NCBI GenBank assembly: GCA_025526935.1
Contig: JAHLKD010000041.1
Span: 1 to 64,000, forward strand
DNA: 64,000 nt
Direction: 5' to 3'
DNA from: Cladochytrium replicatum
Lineage: Eukaryota; Chytridiomycota; Chytridiomycetes; Cladochytriales; Cladochytriaceae
Shown here one piece after another: positions 37,491-49,689 of this stretch. Position numbers and translations under genes: made by a program. Within the stretch, counting starts at the first letter, position 1. Each line of letters starts with the position of its first letter. The notes under the pieces were generated by a model. That model was not told the DNA's origin. It did not search any database and was given only the letters and a program-made list of their open reading frames with translations.

Positions 37491-38190
37491 CCGATGACAA
37501 AGTCAGTCTGGCTGACACAGGTGATATGACTAATAATCAACGTACGAAGTACTTGGATACTTCAGAAATTACTCCATGTTTCGAAAAGAAATTAGTCCGA
37601 ACTGGCATGCCTCCACAATAGACATGGTTGCAGACATTTTGACAAAACCGCTTCCATAAAAGTTGTTTGTCAAACATCGTAATGCATTGCCATTAGTCAG
37701 CCAATTTTATCTTAAGATAATGAGTAACTGAGCTAGTTGATCCTCGTTGTTCCCTTAACAGCTCAGTCAGCAATGGTTACCTGGTTAAAGGACTGGGAGG
37801 GAGTGTTGGATAACACAATTTACTGGACTCCATTACAGTCACTTTAACAACTCATTCCAAAAACATTACAACATAACAGATAGACTGGAGACGTCCAGGA
37901 GTTCTCAATGCAGGATGCGTAAAGACCTGTCAGTTATAGTTGTTAAGCTGGACTCTGGCAATTATTTACCCGGGAGGAGTAATATGTATTCATGATGGTG
38001 AGAATGCGTACTTACTTATCTTCTATGATGTTACCACATAGGTAATATTGCAGTTTTTTATTCTTTGTTCCGAAACATGAACAAAAAATCTGTTGTCTGA
38101 TTGAAGCATATTTTAGTAACTTTATATAAGGACACATGAACATTGCAAGGTGTGTATGAGTCTCAGGATTGACTTTACTACGTTGCAACA
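37490..38190 (+). mobile_element. Ty1/Copia LTR-retrotransposon fossil: pol end and 3' LTR
   Basis: About 37560-37730 on the plus strand resembles the end of a Copia polyprotein (RNase H tail, the DMVADILTKPLP motif). A purine-rich tract (GGACTGGGAGGGAG, about 37790-37803) precedes a likely 3' LTR. The element is broken and incomplete: no 5' LTR, gag, protease or integrase could be identified, and the coding part is decayed. It appears old. Confidence 0.7.
37804..38190 (+). repeat. Copia-type LTR, 387 bp
   Basis: It begins TGTTGG directly after the purine tract and ends CAACA, giving the family's TG...CA ends with a 5-bp inverted match (TGTTG/CAACA). A TATATAAGG box lies near 38124. The right end is inferred from the terminal motif only, since no second LTR is present for comparison. 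Confidence 0.55.
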
Positions 38191-39139
38191 GAGTATACCT
38201 ACTGTTAAAAACCAAGGGCTTCTCCTGGCAGCGGTAGGGCGTCTTTAGCTGTACTGTAGCTAGCACAACAGCTCCAGGTTCCGTCTCTTGGCCCAGTACC
38301 TGTTCTCCCAGGTGTGTATATGCCTAATACTCCGACAGGTTGTACACTACACCCAAGCTGGTCAGGCAACCAGGGAATGCTGTGGTCAAAGACATTGGTC
38401 ACATCAACTCCTATATTCAAGTGAACAGTGCCTGTAGGCATACCTGTGGTCAAAGACATTGGTCACATCAACTCAAAGGACCAAGCCACACCACATTCCC
38501 CACTAAATGCCACCATCACTCCACACAGAACCTGCCAAACATGGAAATAAATACAAGTCCATAAATAAGAATGAAGAGGGATTGACAAAAAAACTCTCAG
38601 GTCAAAGAGAAAAAAGACAACCCAAAGGATAACCCATATAGCAAACAGTCTGATATGCTAGTTTTTAACACCTACTCCAATTTAGACAATTCACCACAAT
38701 ATCTGTCAGAACTTGGTCCAGCTTATAACGTTGCAATCAACTGGCCTTGGTTCCGCGGGTCACTCATCAAGCACTGGCCTTTGTACACTCACGCAGAATC
38801 AAAGCCTTGCCCAATACCTGGCCAGAAGAGCATGAAAGAAATTGGTCTCTCTTTGTCGGATATCCCAGGCAAGTCTGCCTGAGAACTGGAACCGCTACAC
38901 AAATTTGTACATCGTCTGCTACTTTTGGCTGGCAGACTGCCCAGAGCAAAGTTCTGTTAGCCCAATGGAATCCTGTCAAGAAAATTTAGTTCCTGTGGAT
39001 CTTATCAAAATTTTGATCAATTTGAAATTTTTCTAAGTTGATTCCATTCTAAACAAGATCGCAGAAATTTTACTTCACAACTGATTTCAGTTCTATGGAG
39101 AGAGTGATAGCAATTCAAGACACGGGACCCTTTCACGAT
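38191..39139. repeat. gene-poor stretch with a short direct repeat
   Basis: A stretch of about 32 bp beginning TGTGGTCAAAGACATTGGTC occurs twice, at about 38380 and 38448. Otherwise there is no recognisable gene, and the short open frames do not show conserved motifs. Confidence 0.5.
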
Positions 39140-40290
39140 CTTTCTGTTCGTGCGAATTCCTGGCGGGGCACATGCGCAACTCGACGAAAACATCCGGGTC
39201 AAAGTCCTCTACCAAATCGGCAGCGATCCGACCTTGTGACCGATGCTGTGGACTGGAACACCCTTACGACATCGGTCCGGTATCGAAAAGTGTCTCAATA
39301 CATTGCAGCACGTGATTGAGTACGGTCAAGGACCGTTTGCGCATTCAGTTACGGAGAAGTTTGCTCTCATCGGATTCCGAACCTACAACATCGTGGGGTC
39401 CCAAACACCGCCGTTACCAATCATCGACGATCGCACCAGAGTAGCTCGTCAGTACATCGAAGACGAAATCGAGCGATCCATAGAAACCGTCCTCACTCGA
39501 GAGCTGTAGCTGTCTAAACTCGATGACCACGTCGGGAGAGGATCGCTTGTTTGTAGCGAAGCAGCAGAGGACCATTTAGGATGAACGATGCGCCTTGTGG
39601 GTAAGAATAAAAGATGGTTGCCGCTGGATTACTGTTGGAAATATAGGTGTACTTCAGAATCGAAAGAGGGTGGTTGTGCCACCGCTGGCGTCAAAGTTCG
39701 CTGCTGTCCCCGGGATTTCATTAACGTCTCCAATTGGAACGCAGGATATCTTCGCACTTGTGTTCATTGTAGCTGAGTTTAGTTTCAAGGCAAGGTTGTT
39801 AATGGTTGCTTGAACCAATGCTATCGAACGAACGCCTCCATTGGGCACCCGAGAAGAACTTTGTCGGGCTGAATGATTTGGTTGTGGTACGACACGCTGT
39901 TCTGCACGCTTGCCCATTCGCTCCAATGCGTTCTCAAGAATGGGGATGTTGTTCCCGAGAACAAACTCTCGCCACGCTGTGAACGCTGCCGATCTACTGG
40001 GTTGTGCAAAGCCCGGACCAACCAACGTGTCGAGTCTCGTGGTATCCAACGCCCGAGGGCATCCAGACACTAGCAGACTCAAAGTATCAGTTTGCTTATC
40101 TCCAAAATCCCATTGCTCGTGGAGTCACGTCACCGACGGATGAGACCCACGTCGTATTCAGTGCTCAACGCATGCTTTTTTAGAAACGGAGAGGAGGGAA
40201 GCACTGCGTTGTTGCTGGAAGACGTAAGCGCCGCGCCCGCGAGTTTTTCTCTTGGAACAGCGGAGCTTCCAAACTAACGAGAAGGGTGAT
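39140..40290. pseudogene. broken relative of the MACPF-like cluster genes, closest to member 1
   Basis: Translated pieces resemble the gene at 13526-16261. One piece matches the strand that contains the QIGGDP motif and the following RVARQYIEDE helix; others match the middle of the protein. The pieces are found on both strands, so the copy is rearranged as well as decayed, with several breaks. No signal-peptide exon and no LGFP end were found. It is a fossil copy and shows that the family once extended further right. Confidence 0.75.
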
Positions 40291-41387
40291 GTTACACCAA
40301 AACCTGGGAATTCTTTGTGATGGGCAAATTGCAATCGGCAGATTGGGATAAGTTTTTGACGAACCAGTTTCCGAAACGCAAGAAGCGGTCGATGGTGTAA
40401 TGGGAAGTATGCAATTATACGATGGCAAAAACCATATTATAAAAATACAAACAATCATCTATGGTTTGGTGTGGCTGAACCCAACACAAGCTTACCAAGC
40501 TTACGCGTCCCCAACGACCAAAACATCCAAAACTGATGGACTCTGCTGCTTTCAGGATCGTCCCCGGCGGACCCGCCGCATCCGCAAACAAAGTCGCAAC
40601 CAACGTCTCGACCGCCTCCACATCCTTCGGTGTGCACGACACCCTCCGTCACGGCTTCAGGAGCGTAAGGGCCGAAGTCACCGCCGGCCACCCTCTCGAG
40701 CAATCCGAGCGAGACGTGAGTTGGAATTGGGGGCGTGGGGATCCCCATTTGGATCTGTGTTCGCGTTGTTCTGATATCCGAATTTTTTGTAGTGGAACGC
40801 AACGCAGGAAAAGATGAAGTTAGCAATGTACAACCAGTCCATTGGTGCGCACTTGCCCTTCAGGTTGCAGATGGAGAAGGCGATCGTGTCCAGGGTATTC
40901 ATGAAATGAACTTCAGTACCTTAAACAAATGAAAAATGACTGAGACGGTTTTTTGTTGTGAAAGCCCACTCGGATCCCCGTGCTCCCGGTCTCAAACTTT
41001 TCGCTCGACATTCTCGCGGGCCGTGACCAGACCGTCGATGTGGAGGATTTCCTAGGCCGTGAGTTTCCAAATGGTACAATGTCAAAGAAGCTGACCTGTC
41101 CCTGTCCTTTTCAAAGGCGAGTCGCACGAGATTTTGGACGTTCATGCCGTGATGGAGCACCAGATGGGCTGGAAGACTGTGTAACTTTCTGAACTAGTTC
41201 CTATCAATATATTTGTTCATTCACAATGTACAATCCCTGGCAGCGATTCCATTTTCCATGTGTCCAAATCAAAAAATATGTGCTCATTGTATTTTCTTTT
41301 CTTTATCGATTGTACAAACTTTTTTTGGTTCTTTGTTCTTCCCTTTTGGAATTTTTTTTCTGTTTCTTTTGGACGTTGTTCAAGTCG
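40291..41387. other. uncertain region, possible small minus-strand gene
   Basis: On the minus strand a stretch starting near 40893 (MNTLDTIAFSICNLKG, then a hydrophobic run WLYIANFIFSCVAFHY) and a G/C-rich block at 40540-40740 look partly coding. A possible upstream exon (MSSEKFETGSTGIRVGFHN) lies near 41025. I could not join these into a convincing model or recognise a domain. Near 40300-40480 further decayed sequence may belong to the relic to the left. The run 41230-41380 is T-rich. Confidence 0.2.
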
Positions 41388-43678
41388 TCACCTCAAGAAA
41401 TCGCTCAGACGGATGTTGTTGACAACCATCACCTCCTCGCGTCCCGTCGCAACCACCCTCAGCTTGACTTCTTCCTCTTTCGTTCCGTCCCTCTTTACAT
41501 GCCTGTAGAAGCAACTGCTCCCAAACGGGCACCCCGAACCCGTCGAGCCGGCGGGAGCGCCCGGCGGAGGCTCGCCGAAATTGTAGTGCTTGCAGTCGAT
41601 CAGCGACAGCTTGGCCTTGTAGTCCGCTACGATCTTGTCCTTTTCGGGTCCATTCGGATGCCACACCGATGATGGCATCACAAAGAATGTCACTTCACGG
41701 CAGATCGGGCATGTCTTTGGAAGTTTACAATGATAGTTCAGTAAAATTCACACCGGTGCGGATAAGTTGTTGGCCTCACCTTTGCAGTGTCCATGCGCTC
41801 GTTCTGGCGCCACTGACGGATGCATTGCAAGCACACACAGTGATCACAGTCTGCAAATAAAACCGAGCAAAACAAGGTGAGAGTCATTCTCGCTGTTTCT
41901 CCAACATTTTGAACTTACTCAGTAGGCCGAACCGCGGGTCCCGCTTGTTTGCAACTTGTTCCATGCAAACAACACACTCCATCTCAGTGCTAGCCTGAAC
42001 CGCGCCATTACGCTCGTCGATCTCAGACTGCTTCACGGTGCATTCCGCAATGTGTTCTGTTGTTGACAATTTGCGCATAAGCAACAAACAGAAATTGCCA
42101 AGGTGTTGCATTACCTTCATGGGTGGAGGGCTTTTGAGGGTGTAGGACAAATTTGAGACAAACCGGGCACGGATCGCCGTGAATATACCTATAGTATGCA
42201 CAAAGCACAATGTTCAGATAAATGAAAAACACCCTTCGGCGTTTTGCCTCACCTGCACTTGTCGGCGAACCGACAGTTGCCTTGCATCGCAAAAGGACAC
42301 AGCGGCTCCTCAGTAGTAGCCGCGCTGACAATTACGCTCACAGGAGTCGGTTTAGCCACCGCCGCTGCGGTCGTCGCACCATGTTTCTTTTTGCCGTTGG
42401 TGTTTGTCCCCGTCCCTATGGAAGATACGGAAGGAGCTGCAGGCAGCGGCGCCGTTCGAGCAATTTGCGAGTACGACGGCTTTGGCGCGCTGGAAGCTTG
42501 CACAGTCTGTTTCTGGAACGCCCAGTTGTGGAGAGCCTGCTGCTGGGGAGTCAAGTGCGGTGATGGTAAGCCCGTGCCGTCCATCACAAACATATTGTCT
42601 TCGTCGGGGTACTCGTTCGTCCAGCCGTCGTGGCGGAGTAAGTCCGGGACTCCCAACGAGGATGAATTTGTTATCGGATAGTGGTTGTGGTCTTCGTGGT
42701 GTCCGTTCACGCCTACCCAAGCAGTAACGGGTGGCGGAAGCGGCGGCATGTCGTCCAACGCGCCGCCGAGACCGCGGTTACTGGAGAAACTGGAAGAGAG
42801 CAACCCTCCGCCTCCGAACGACGAAGAGAGCTGCATCTGTTCCATCGGCGTGAGCAAGTCGTTCAGCGAGCTCGGTAAAATCGCCGCCATTTCCTCGTCA
42901 AGATCATCCTCGGCATCAATGATGTTGTCGAGATAGTCACCGTTCAAATCCAAGTGGTCTGCCGGGTCATCATGGTAGGAGCTGCCGTGGGACAGGTAGC
43001 TCGCCGCAGCGATGGGAGAGATTCCCAGGGTCGCGGCGCCAGAAGGGCTCGTAGCGAACGCGAGGGCAGCGAACGAGGCAGCGGTGGAGGGGCTGTAGAT
43101 TGGCGCAGGCGGGAAAGGTTTTGCCGACGAGGCTGTTTGAATGCTTCCGGGTGCATTGTTGTTGGTGCTATTTAGCGAGCTGTTTGACGCAGGTCGTTTT
43201 ATTCCGTTGGCGGTGAGCTGGCTGAGACCCGAGAGCTGAGATTTAGGAATCTGGCGGGGAGATGTGTTTGATAAGGGCGAGGAGGATGAAGTCGACTGCG
43301 TGTGCGGGAGTCTGCAAGCACTGCCGTAGCGACAGTTTCCTTTCATGTAGACTAGAGATGTAGTGAGACACAATACTATTCACCACAAATATGATAGAGT
43401 GCTTACACATGCAAACCAGGGTCCCGGTGGACTCCTTTGAGTGGGCAAAGGGACATGCAGAGCCGGCCTTGCAGTGGCCCATAAGATAGAACTTGCATGG
43501 GATGGATTGGGCTGCTGACCTTTGCTATCATTCTGCAACCAAGGCGAGATATTTTTGGCGTACCTTTGTCTTGTTTCTCAGCAGACGAGGAAGCATTGTT
43601 TGCGGAGGGGTGTACCGAGTTGGGAGTGGAGGGGGTGGGGCTGTCAGATGTCGAGCGGGAGCGGGAGAGAGCGTCCAT
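41388..43678 (-). CDS. makorin-like RING/CCCH E3 ubiquitin ligase
   Basis: The start is ATG at 43678 (MDALSRSRSTSDSPTPS); TGA is at 41388. Exons are about 43678-43562, 43515-43409, 43350-42250 and several short ones to 41700, then the last exon from about 41700. Domains in order: CCCH finger (CKFYLMGHCKAGSACPFAH), a second (YMKGNCRYGSACRLPH), a long Ser/Asn/acidic linker (about residues 90-370), a third CCCH (CPFAMQGNCRFADKCRYIHG), the makorin-type Cys-His segment (CPVCLKFVLHP...H), a RING (CVVCMEQV...RFGLLS, then CDHCVCLQCIRQWR, then the final Cys pair), and a fourth CCCH (CPFGSSCFYRH). This order is diagnostic of makorins, RNA-linked E3 ligases. The linker is much longer than in animal makorins. 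It is divergent from the LIN1 gene, with 367 bp between them. Confidence 0.88.
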
Positions 43679-44045
43679 GATTTACAGTGGAGTCGGCACC
43701 GCTCTTAGCGGGGGACTGGCCCCTGTGGATTCAGAAAGAGCGCTATCGAATACGAGGTCGATGGTGGTCAAGGACGAGGGGCGGAGGAGTTCTGGCGGGA
43801 CTTAGAGCAGGGGCGGCCGGTGGGGAGGTGGGGGGGAGTCGGTTTGGAGGGAGGGGGAGGGTGGGTGTGGCGTGTTACAGAGATTATCAGTGTGTTCAGA
43901 GAAGTAATGATAATAAATCATTACCAGGCGGTTAGCTTGTGTGCATACGAATAGCTGTCACAGCACAGTCAATCTATTGGTTTTATTATTGGAAATATTG
44001 CAATATTATTGGTGGAGTTGCTTGCGCTGTGGCGTGGAGCGACGG
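43679..44045. promoter_or_regulatory. divergent promoter with G-rich run
   Basis: This lies between the makorin and LIN1 start codons. The plus strand at 43809-43866 has many G-runs (GGGGAGG, GGGGGGG, GGGAGGGGGAGGGTGGG), enough for one or more G-quadruplexes. The right half is A/T-rich, with repeated TATTGG/ATATTGCAATATT. Confidence 0.55.
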
Positions 44046-45519
44046 ATGATGGATCTCAACGACAAGAAGCGGGCGAGGAAGGACAACGACAGCGCATCTG
44101 GAGGAACATTGAAAAAAGTCAAGTTTGCTGATACAAACAAAAAATCATCGTCGAAAAACTTGAACCATCTGTTCGAGAAAAAGAAACTGCAGTTCGCGGA
44201 CGATAACCATGATGTTGACGATGTGGATGACAACGGTGAAGATTTCTGGGGGAAAAAGGGCAATGCGACTGCGGGCGGTTACTATGAAGAAGAAGAGGAC
44301 GATGACGATGACGATGCTGGCGACGACGATGAGGATTTAAAGGGTAAGCCATCTATTTCGCAAATTACCCCAATCTCGCTCAATGATATTCTGCATCAAT
44401 CTCAGTCAAGAAACGACGCGGTATGATCAACATGGATGATTATGCCAGCGACGATGACCCGTACGCTCAGGAAAACGAAGAGGACGAAGACATGTTCGGA
44501 GACAAAAAACCGAAGGCACCGAAAAAGGGAGCCATCCAGTACATGTCCAGAAAGAAAATCACTGGTGAACGGCGCGGGAAAGCCACTGCGGAATTCACCG
44601 AGGACGGTATAACAATCGAACCATTCAACATGGATCAAGAGATGCATGAGGGGTAACGTCACTCGCTGGCGCACACACATTATTTTTAAATCACTCAATC
44701 TCTCTGCAGAGGATTTGATGAGGATGGGCATTACGTACGGAAGAAGGACGAGCTTGCAGTGCACGACAAATGGCTCCAAGGGGTCTCGACCGACGACATA
44801 ATGAAAGCCAAAATTGCCCACGAGAAACAGGAAATGCTTGCAGCCGAAGAAGCCGAACGTGCAGAACGCGAAGCTCTCGAGCCAGATCAAATGCTACTCC
44901 GCCTGTTGCGGTACATGAATCCCGGCGAGAAGATCTTGGAGACAATGAGAAGACTACGGCCGGCAAAGCAACCGAAACAAAAGAAATCAAAGAACGCGAT
45001 GTCGGTCGATTCGGCACCAGCTCCCCAGGACGATTCAGCACAGAAAAAGGCTGCAATCGAGGACATCACGGCGCTCTGTGGAAGAATGATGGCTCTAGGG
45101 GACTTATCGGTTTACGAAAGCACGTACGAGCAAATCGTTCGAAAATTGAGACTCTCAGAGGTTCTACCCGACCACTGGATGCCTGGTGCTCCGTTGCCTG
45201 GCGATCCGGTTCCAGGGAGTGATGGATCGGAAGTGCAATGGGAGTACAAGGTAACTATCCCTCTGCTATTACCTCCGTGAAAGCCTTGGCTGATCTTTAG
45301 TTGATAGTGGAACAAGGATGCGGAGGAAGCATATGGACCTTTTTCCACTGCACAAATGAAAGACTGGAAGTCACAGGTGTGATAGCAGATGAAAGAGTGT
45401 TTCGCGCTGGCGTCTGTCTGATTGCAACATCTGCGTCACAGGGCATGTTTCCAGCGGACGTGGTTATTCGACAGACCGGGGTTTCTGGAGAGTTTTCTGG
45501 GATCGCAGAGTCGTTCTGA
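44046..45519 (+). CDS. LIN1: Lin1/CD2BP2-like U5 snRNP-associated protein with GYF domain
   Basis: The start is the first of two adjacent ATGs (44046, 44049), giving MMDLNDKKRARKDND. Exons are about 44046-44343, 44405-44654, 44708-45249, 45307-45376 and 45443-45519 (TGA). The N-terminus is basic, then strongly acidic (a long D/E run near residue 80-100), then DDYASDDDPYAQENEEDEDM. The C-terminus carries a GYF domain split by introns: VQWEYK, WNKDAEEAYGPFSTAQMKDW, then GMFPADVVIRQ. The W-Y, GPF and M..W positions match the family. CD2BP2/Lin1 is a U5 snRNP assembly factor that binds proline-rich ligands in the nucleus. The gene to the right (45618) follows on the same strand after 98 bp. Confidence 0.88.
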
Positions 45520-45617
45520 TTGTCCCATCATCAACACGATCAACTATTGCTTAACTATAAAAAATAAGAGTTAGTGTACACGTGATCATCCGCTAGGTTA
45601 ACTGTCCCGGCCACGAA

Positions 45618-48600
45618 ATGCTGCAGAAACTCACGCAATGGTCGAACGCTGTCACTGCTCAGTTCGACATCAGAGAACAGGTGCGGAAAAATAAGGAACG
45701 CTGTGTTATATCGATCCTGATTATCGCGTGTTGGCAGATTGGAAGTGGTGGGCCGGTGAGCAGAATCGCTAATCATCACAAAGATTGTGCAACTTATATC
45801 ATTGTACGCTAGGGGTCCCTATGGAAAATCCATGATGGGAATAAGAAAGCAGGCGCAAAACCCCAATGCGCCGTCTTCGTGAGTTTTTGGTTTTTTAACG
45901 AATCTCCTGCAGACTCATTGTATTTCAAAAGACATTCGAGAAGAATTTCTTGGAGACGGTGAACCCTCTGGCAAAGCCAACTCAGATGAAGAGGGAACAG
46001 GATCGGGTCATCGAGATTTTAAAGAAGGAGGTTCGTGTGTCGAACGGAATTCTGTTGGGTTGTCCTTGACACATGTTGCACCTTATATAGGCACAGATGC
46101 TGGCACGTTTCCGCCATCCTATGCTTCTTGAGTTAGCAGAGCCTCTGTGAGTATTATTATTAACTCGTTGCACGTGGATCTCATTTCTTTGTTGCCATTA
46201 CTTAATGCCAGAAACGACAACCGTTTGATCCTCGCGTTCGCAACCGAGGGCCTCCTGTGCAACCTTGCCAACGCTTTGGGAGATTTTACGAATTTTTCGA
46301 CAAATACAGCTGCGTTTCTCCAGCGGACAGAGATGGACGAGCTGGAGATTCAAAAAGGGTTGCTCCAGGTCGTCAAAGGTGAGGATTACTCACCAGAATT
46401 GCGAAACAATTGAAATTAATCGACAGCGACATGCCATTTATTGGCAGGTTTGGAGTTCCTTCACTCGAACAGAATTGTCCATGGAAACCTCACACCTTCC
46501 TCGATTTACATCAATTCTAAAGTATAACATCTTTTTGCCCGTGAGGTGAAATCTAACAGCCTAACTAGGGCGATTGGAAAGTTGGAGGGTTCAACTTTTG
46601 TGTCAACTTGGGTGCGTCGTCAGATGGAACTGGAAAGTTGGAATACCGCTCGCACGACCCACCTTATTGCTCTCCAGATCTTGATTTCATGGGTAAGCGC
46701 AAAGGGTATTGCGATTTTGCTCATGCTCACAGTATTTGAAAACAGCCCCGGAATGCGTTCAAGAAGAGCGATGCGACACATATAGTGACCGTAAGTGACG
46801 ATCCCACTCTCCTACTTCGTCTGATTCGACAAACATTGGATCCTTATTAAAAGTATGGTCATTCGGTTGCCTCATCTATGCGCTCTTCAACAAGGGCCGC
46901 TCGCCCATGCACTGCGGCGATAACACCTACGCCTACCAATCCCGTCTCCAGGAGCTCCAGGCGACCCTCTCCCCCATCGAAGACGACTCCATCCCGTCCA
47001 CGTTGCGGGACTGCATCCGCGCGCTGATGGTGCGCAGCCCCGCCGCGCGGATGTCGCTCGCCGATTTCCAGATGTCCCCGCACTTTGACTCGGTGCTGGT
47101 GAACACGATCCGGTTCTTGGAGTCTTTCGTGGAGAAGGGGAACGTGGACAAGGCGCAGTTTTTGAAGGGGTTGGTGAAGATCGTACCCCAGTTTTCTAAA
47201 AAGACGGTATATCGAAAGGTGAGGGCATTTGGAACATATACTGCAATTCACGATGGTAATCAACGAATGTCCTGTTTTGGACGTACTAGATACTCCCGTT
47301 GCTGCTTCAGGAGTTCAAGGATCCTGCTATCGTAAGTAGTCTTCTGATGCTTTTTGAAGAGGTGATAATATGTTTTGAAGGTCCCATTCATCCTCCCCAA
47401 CGTTTTCTTAATCATTGAAGACATGACCCCCGAACAGTTCGGTACAGACGTTTTACCCCCGATGAAGCCCATATTCAAACTCATGGGTAGTGTATCATTG
47501 GTCGTCAGTTTTCGTTTTCTATTTTGATCGAGTATATTTGTTATCGATAGATCCCCCACAAGCCGCACTATTGCTCTTATCGCGGTACGAGCCCGTGTGG
47601 TGTACTACATTATGTTATATCCTCAACCGTTGATCTTTACCATGCTAGGTTTGATCTCTTTGCCAAGAAGTGCCCGACCTCCGAGGCATTTAAGAATGGT
47701 TTGTTGCATTTGTAGGGAAAGTCGGCTGCACGTTTGATCATCTTTTCTGGTAGATGTCATGCCTCTCCTGTACAGCTCTCTCGAGGCAAATACTCCCATA
47801 CTCCAAGAGCAAGCTCTGAAAGGTTAGATTTGGACTCAATCTTAACGACTCTTTTCGCTCAAAATTCTGCTCATCAAAGTTGTCCCGTCGGTGTTGGAGA
47901 AGCTGGACTTCACGTCAGTAAGAAGTATCTTATTTGCCAAGCTTCAGACTTTGTATATGTCAGCGACAACATTGTCTGTGAAAGTGCAGACATTGATCGC
48001 TGTGCATGCGGCTATCAAGTCTCTGGATAAGGTGGGAGAGTTTTGAGTGCTTTAGAGCCGAACGTAGATCAACTTTTTTCCCAGTTCACTCTGACTGAAA
48101 AGTTGATTCCAATGCTGAAATCAAACATTCCGCGGGAACCGGGACTCATGGTAACGAGAATCAATTTTGGTCCAGTTTGAGTAAGACTTTCTCTGAATCC
48201 CGCTTATACAGATGGCACTGCTGGTTGTCTACGAGGAGCTGGCGCGGCACTTGGAGAAAGAAGCTATTGCTCGGGAGATTATGCCAGAGCTGTGGAAGCA
48301 GTGCACGGATCCGCTACTCAACTTCCAGCAGTTTACAAGATACATGAAGGTCGTCAAGGAGCTTACCGCGAAAGTGGAGGAAGCACAATTGCGACATTTG
48401 GAAACAGTCGGGAAAATGCAGAGCAGTATGTATTGTATGCGTGCACTTATCGAATGATACTAAGAAGAGCATTGTTCAGCGACCGCCGAGAAGAGCGAGG
48501 ACACGTTTGCCAACTTTAACAAACTGGTGAAAAACCAAAATGACGATCGAAGATCGTTCGAGAGCACAAGTAGCGGGTTCAGCAGTGGGAATCCACCGCG

Positions 48601-49225
48601 ATTGCCATCGCGACCCGAGCCAACCAACGGCAATATTTCAAATCCACTGGAAAGTGGTAATACCCCTGTTCAGCCCATGCGGTTCGGGACCCCACTCGGA
48701 CAAATGAACCCATGGTCCACGATGAATCCGACCTCAACATCGACCTCAACGTCGATTTCCCCGACGCATCAACACGCCACGGGATCCTACAGCTCAGCTG
48801 GCTTTAGCGGACAGAAACCACTCCAGCCAACAGCAACGAGCCGTCCGTCACTCGGAAGTCCACCCTCAGCATTTGCCACCTTGCAACCTACACCCCTCTC
48901 TGGGCTCCAGTCAAGCGGTCCCGGACCGATCCAGAAAGGAATGGACATGTACTTTGGAGCGTCGTTGTCTTCGTCGTCGATTCCACAGACACGACCGACT
49001 TCGATGATAAACACGACAACAACGACGTCGTTTGGGTCGACGGGATCGACATTGGGGAGCATGGGATCCAGCGGGGGTGGAATCGGGCTTCCACCACCGC
49101 CGAGAATAAGCCAGCCGAGCAGCACGAGCAACAACAGCGCCGGAGGGTTTATTCCTCTTCTCCCGCCTCCGCCGTCGAGTAATCACAAGTCGCAGGCGCT
49201 GAAAGACTTTGATCCATTGATATGA
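45618..49225 (+). CDS. SCYL2-like (SCY1-like) pseudokinase, Ppk32 family
   Basis: The start is ATG at 45618 (MLQKLTQWSNAVTAQFDI); TGA is at 49223-49225. There are about fifteen short exons. Order: a degenerate kinase domain (IGSGGP, LWKIHDGNKKAGA, FQKTFEKNFLE, ARFRHPMLLELAEPL, FLHSNRIVHGNLTPSSIYI), then FNKGRSPMHC, then a HEAT-repeat region (FLKGLVKIVPQFSKKTVYRK, PFILPNVFLI, VVPSVLEKLDF, VVYEELARHLEKE), and a Ser/Pro/Thr-rich tail ending FDPLI. The catalytic HRD is replaced by HGN and the DFG position reads GFNF, so it should be catalytically weak or dead, as in the family. SCYL2 acts with clathrin and adaptor proteins in endosome/Golgi traffic. Fine intron borders in the middle are approximate. 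Confidence 0.88.
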
Positions 49226-49689
49226 TTTTCACTTCTATTTACTACAATTATTCGAGTTTGCACACTCCCGACCCGTGAGAATTATCCGCACTGAATAAGC
49301 TTACAACTGTTCGCCGAAGGATGAGCACCCACTAGACTACCCTCCCATTCGAAGTCATCTGCAAGATTCTCCTGCTCCCGGGGTCTTGATCTTGGCAGAT
49401 CTGCAAGCAGAAGGGAGTATGTGTTTTGAGCCATTGTTACTAAAGTGAACGGCAATGCGAATGGGAGGAGTGAAGTTTCGGCTTATTCCTGAATCAAAGC
49501 ACGGCCAGATGGACATCCAATCGGATCTCGTTCCAGTATTTCAAGGGGAGGCAATTTCGGGAAATGGTACCAATAATGATACAGATCAGCTTAACCGAAA
49601 AGAGAGCATTATATTATCTGGGAACGAGCAGAATCGAATTCAATTTTCTAAAAATATATCAACACTCTGCATTGTGTGCCAAAAAAATT
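49226..49689. other. intergenic region with a decayed gene start
   Basis: Near 49340-49385 the plus strand encodes an FEVICKILLLP-like stretch, typical of the first residues of F-box-like ankyrin proteins, but it is not continuous with a gene. It may be the relic start of the next locus or of another copy. Otherwise it is A/T-rich and without features. Confidence 0.35.
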
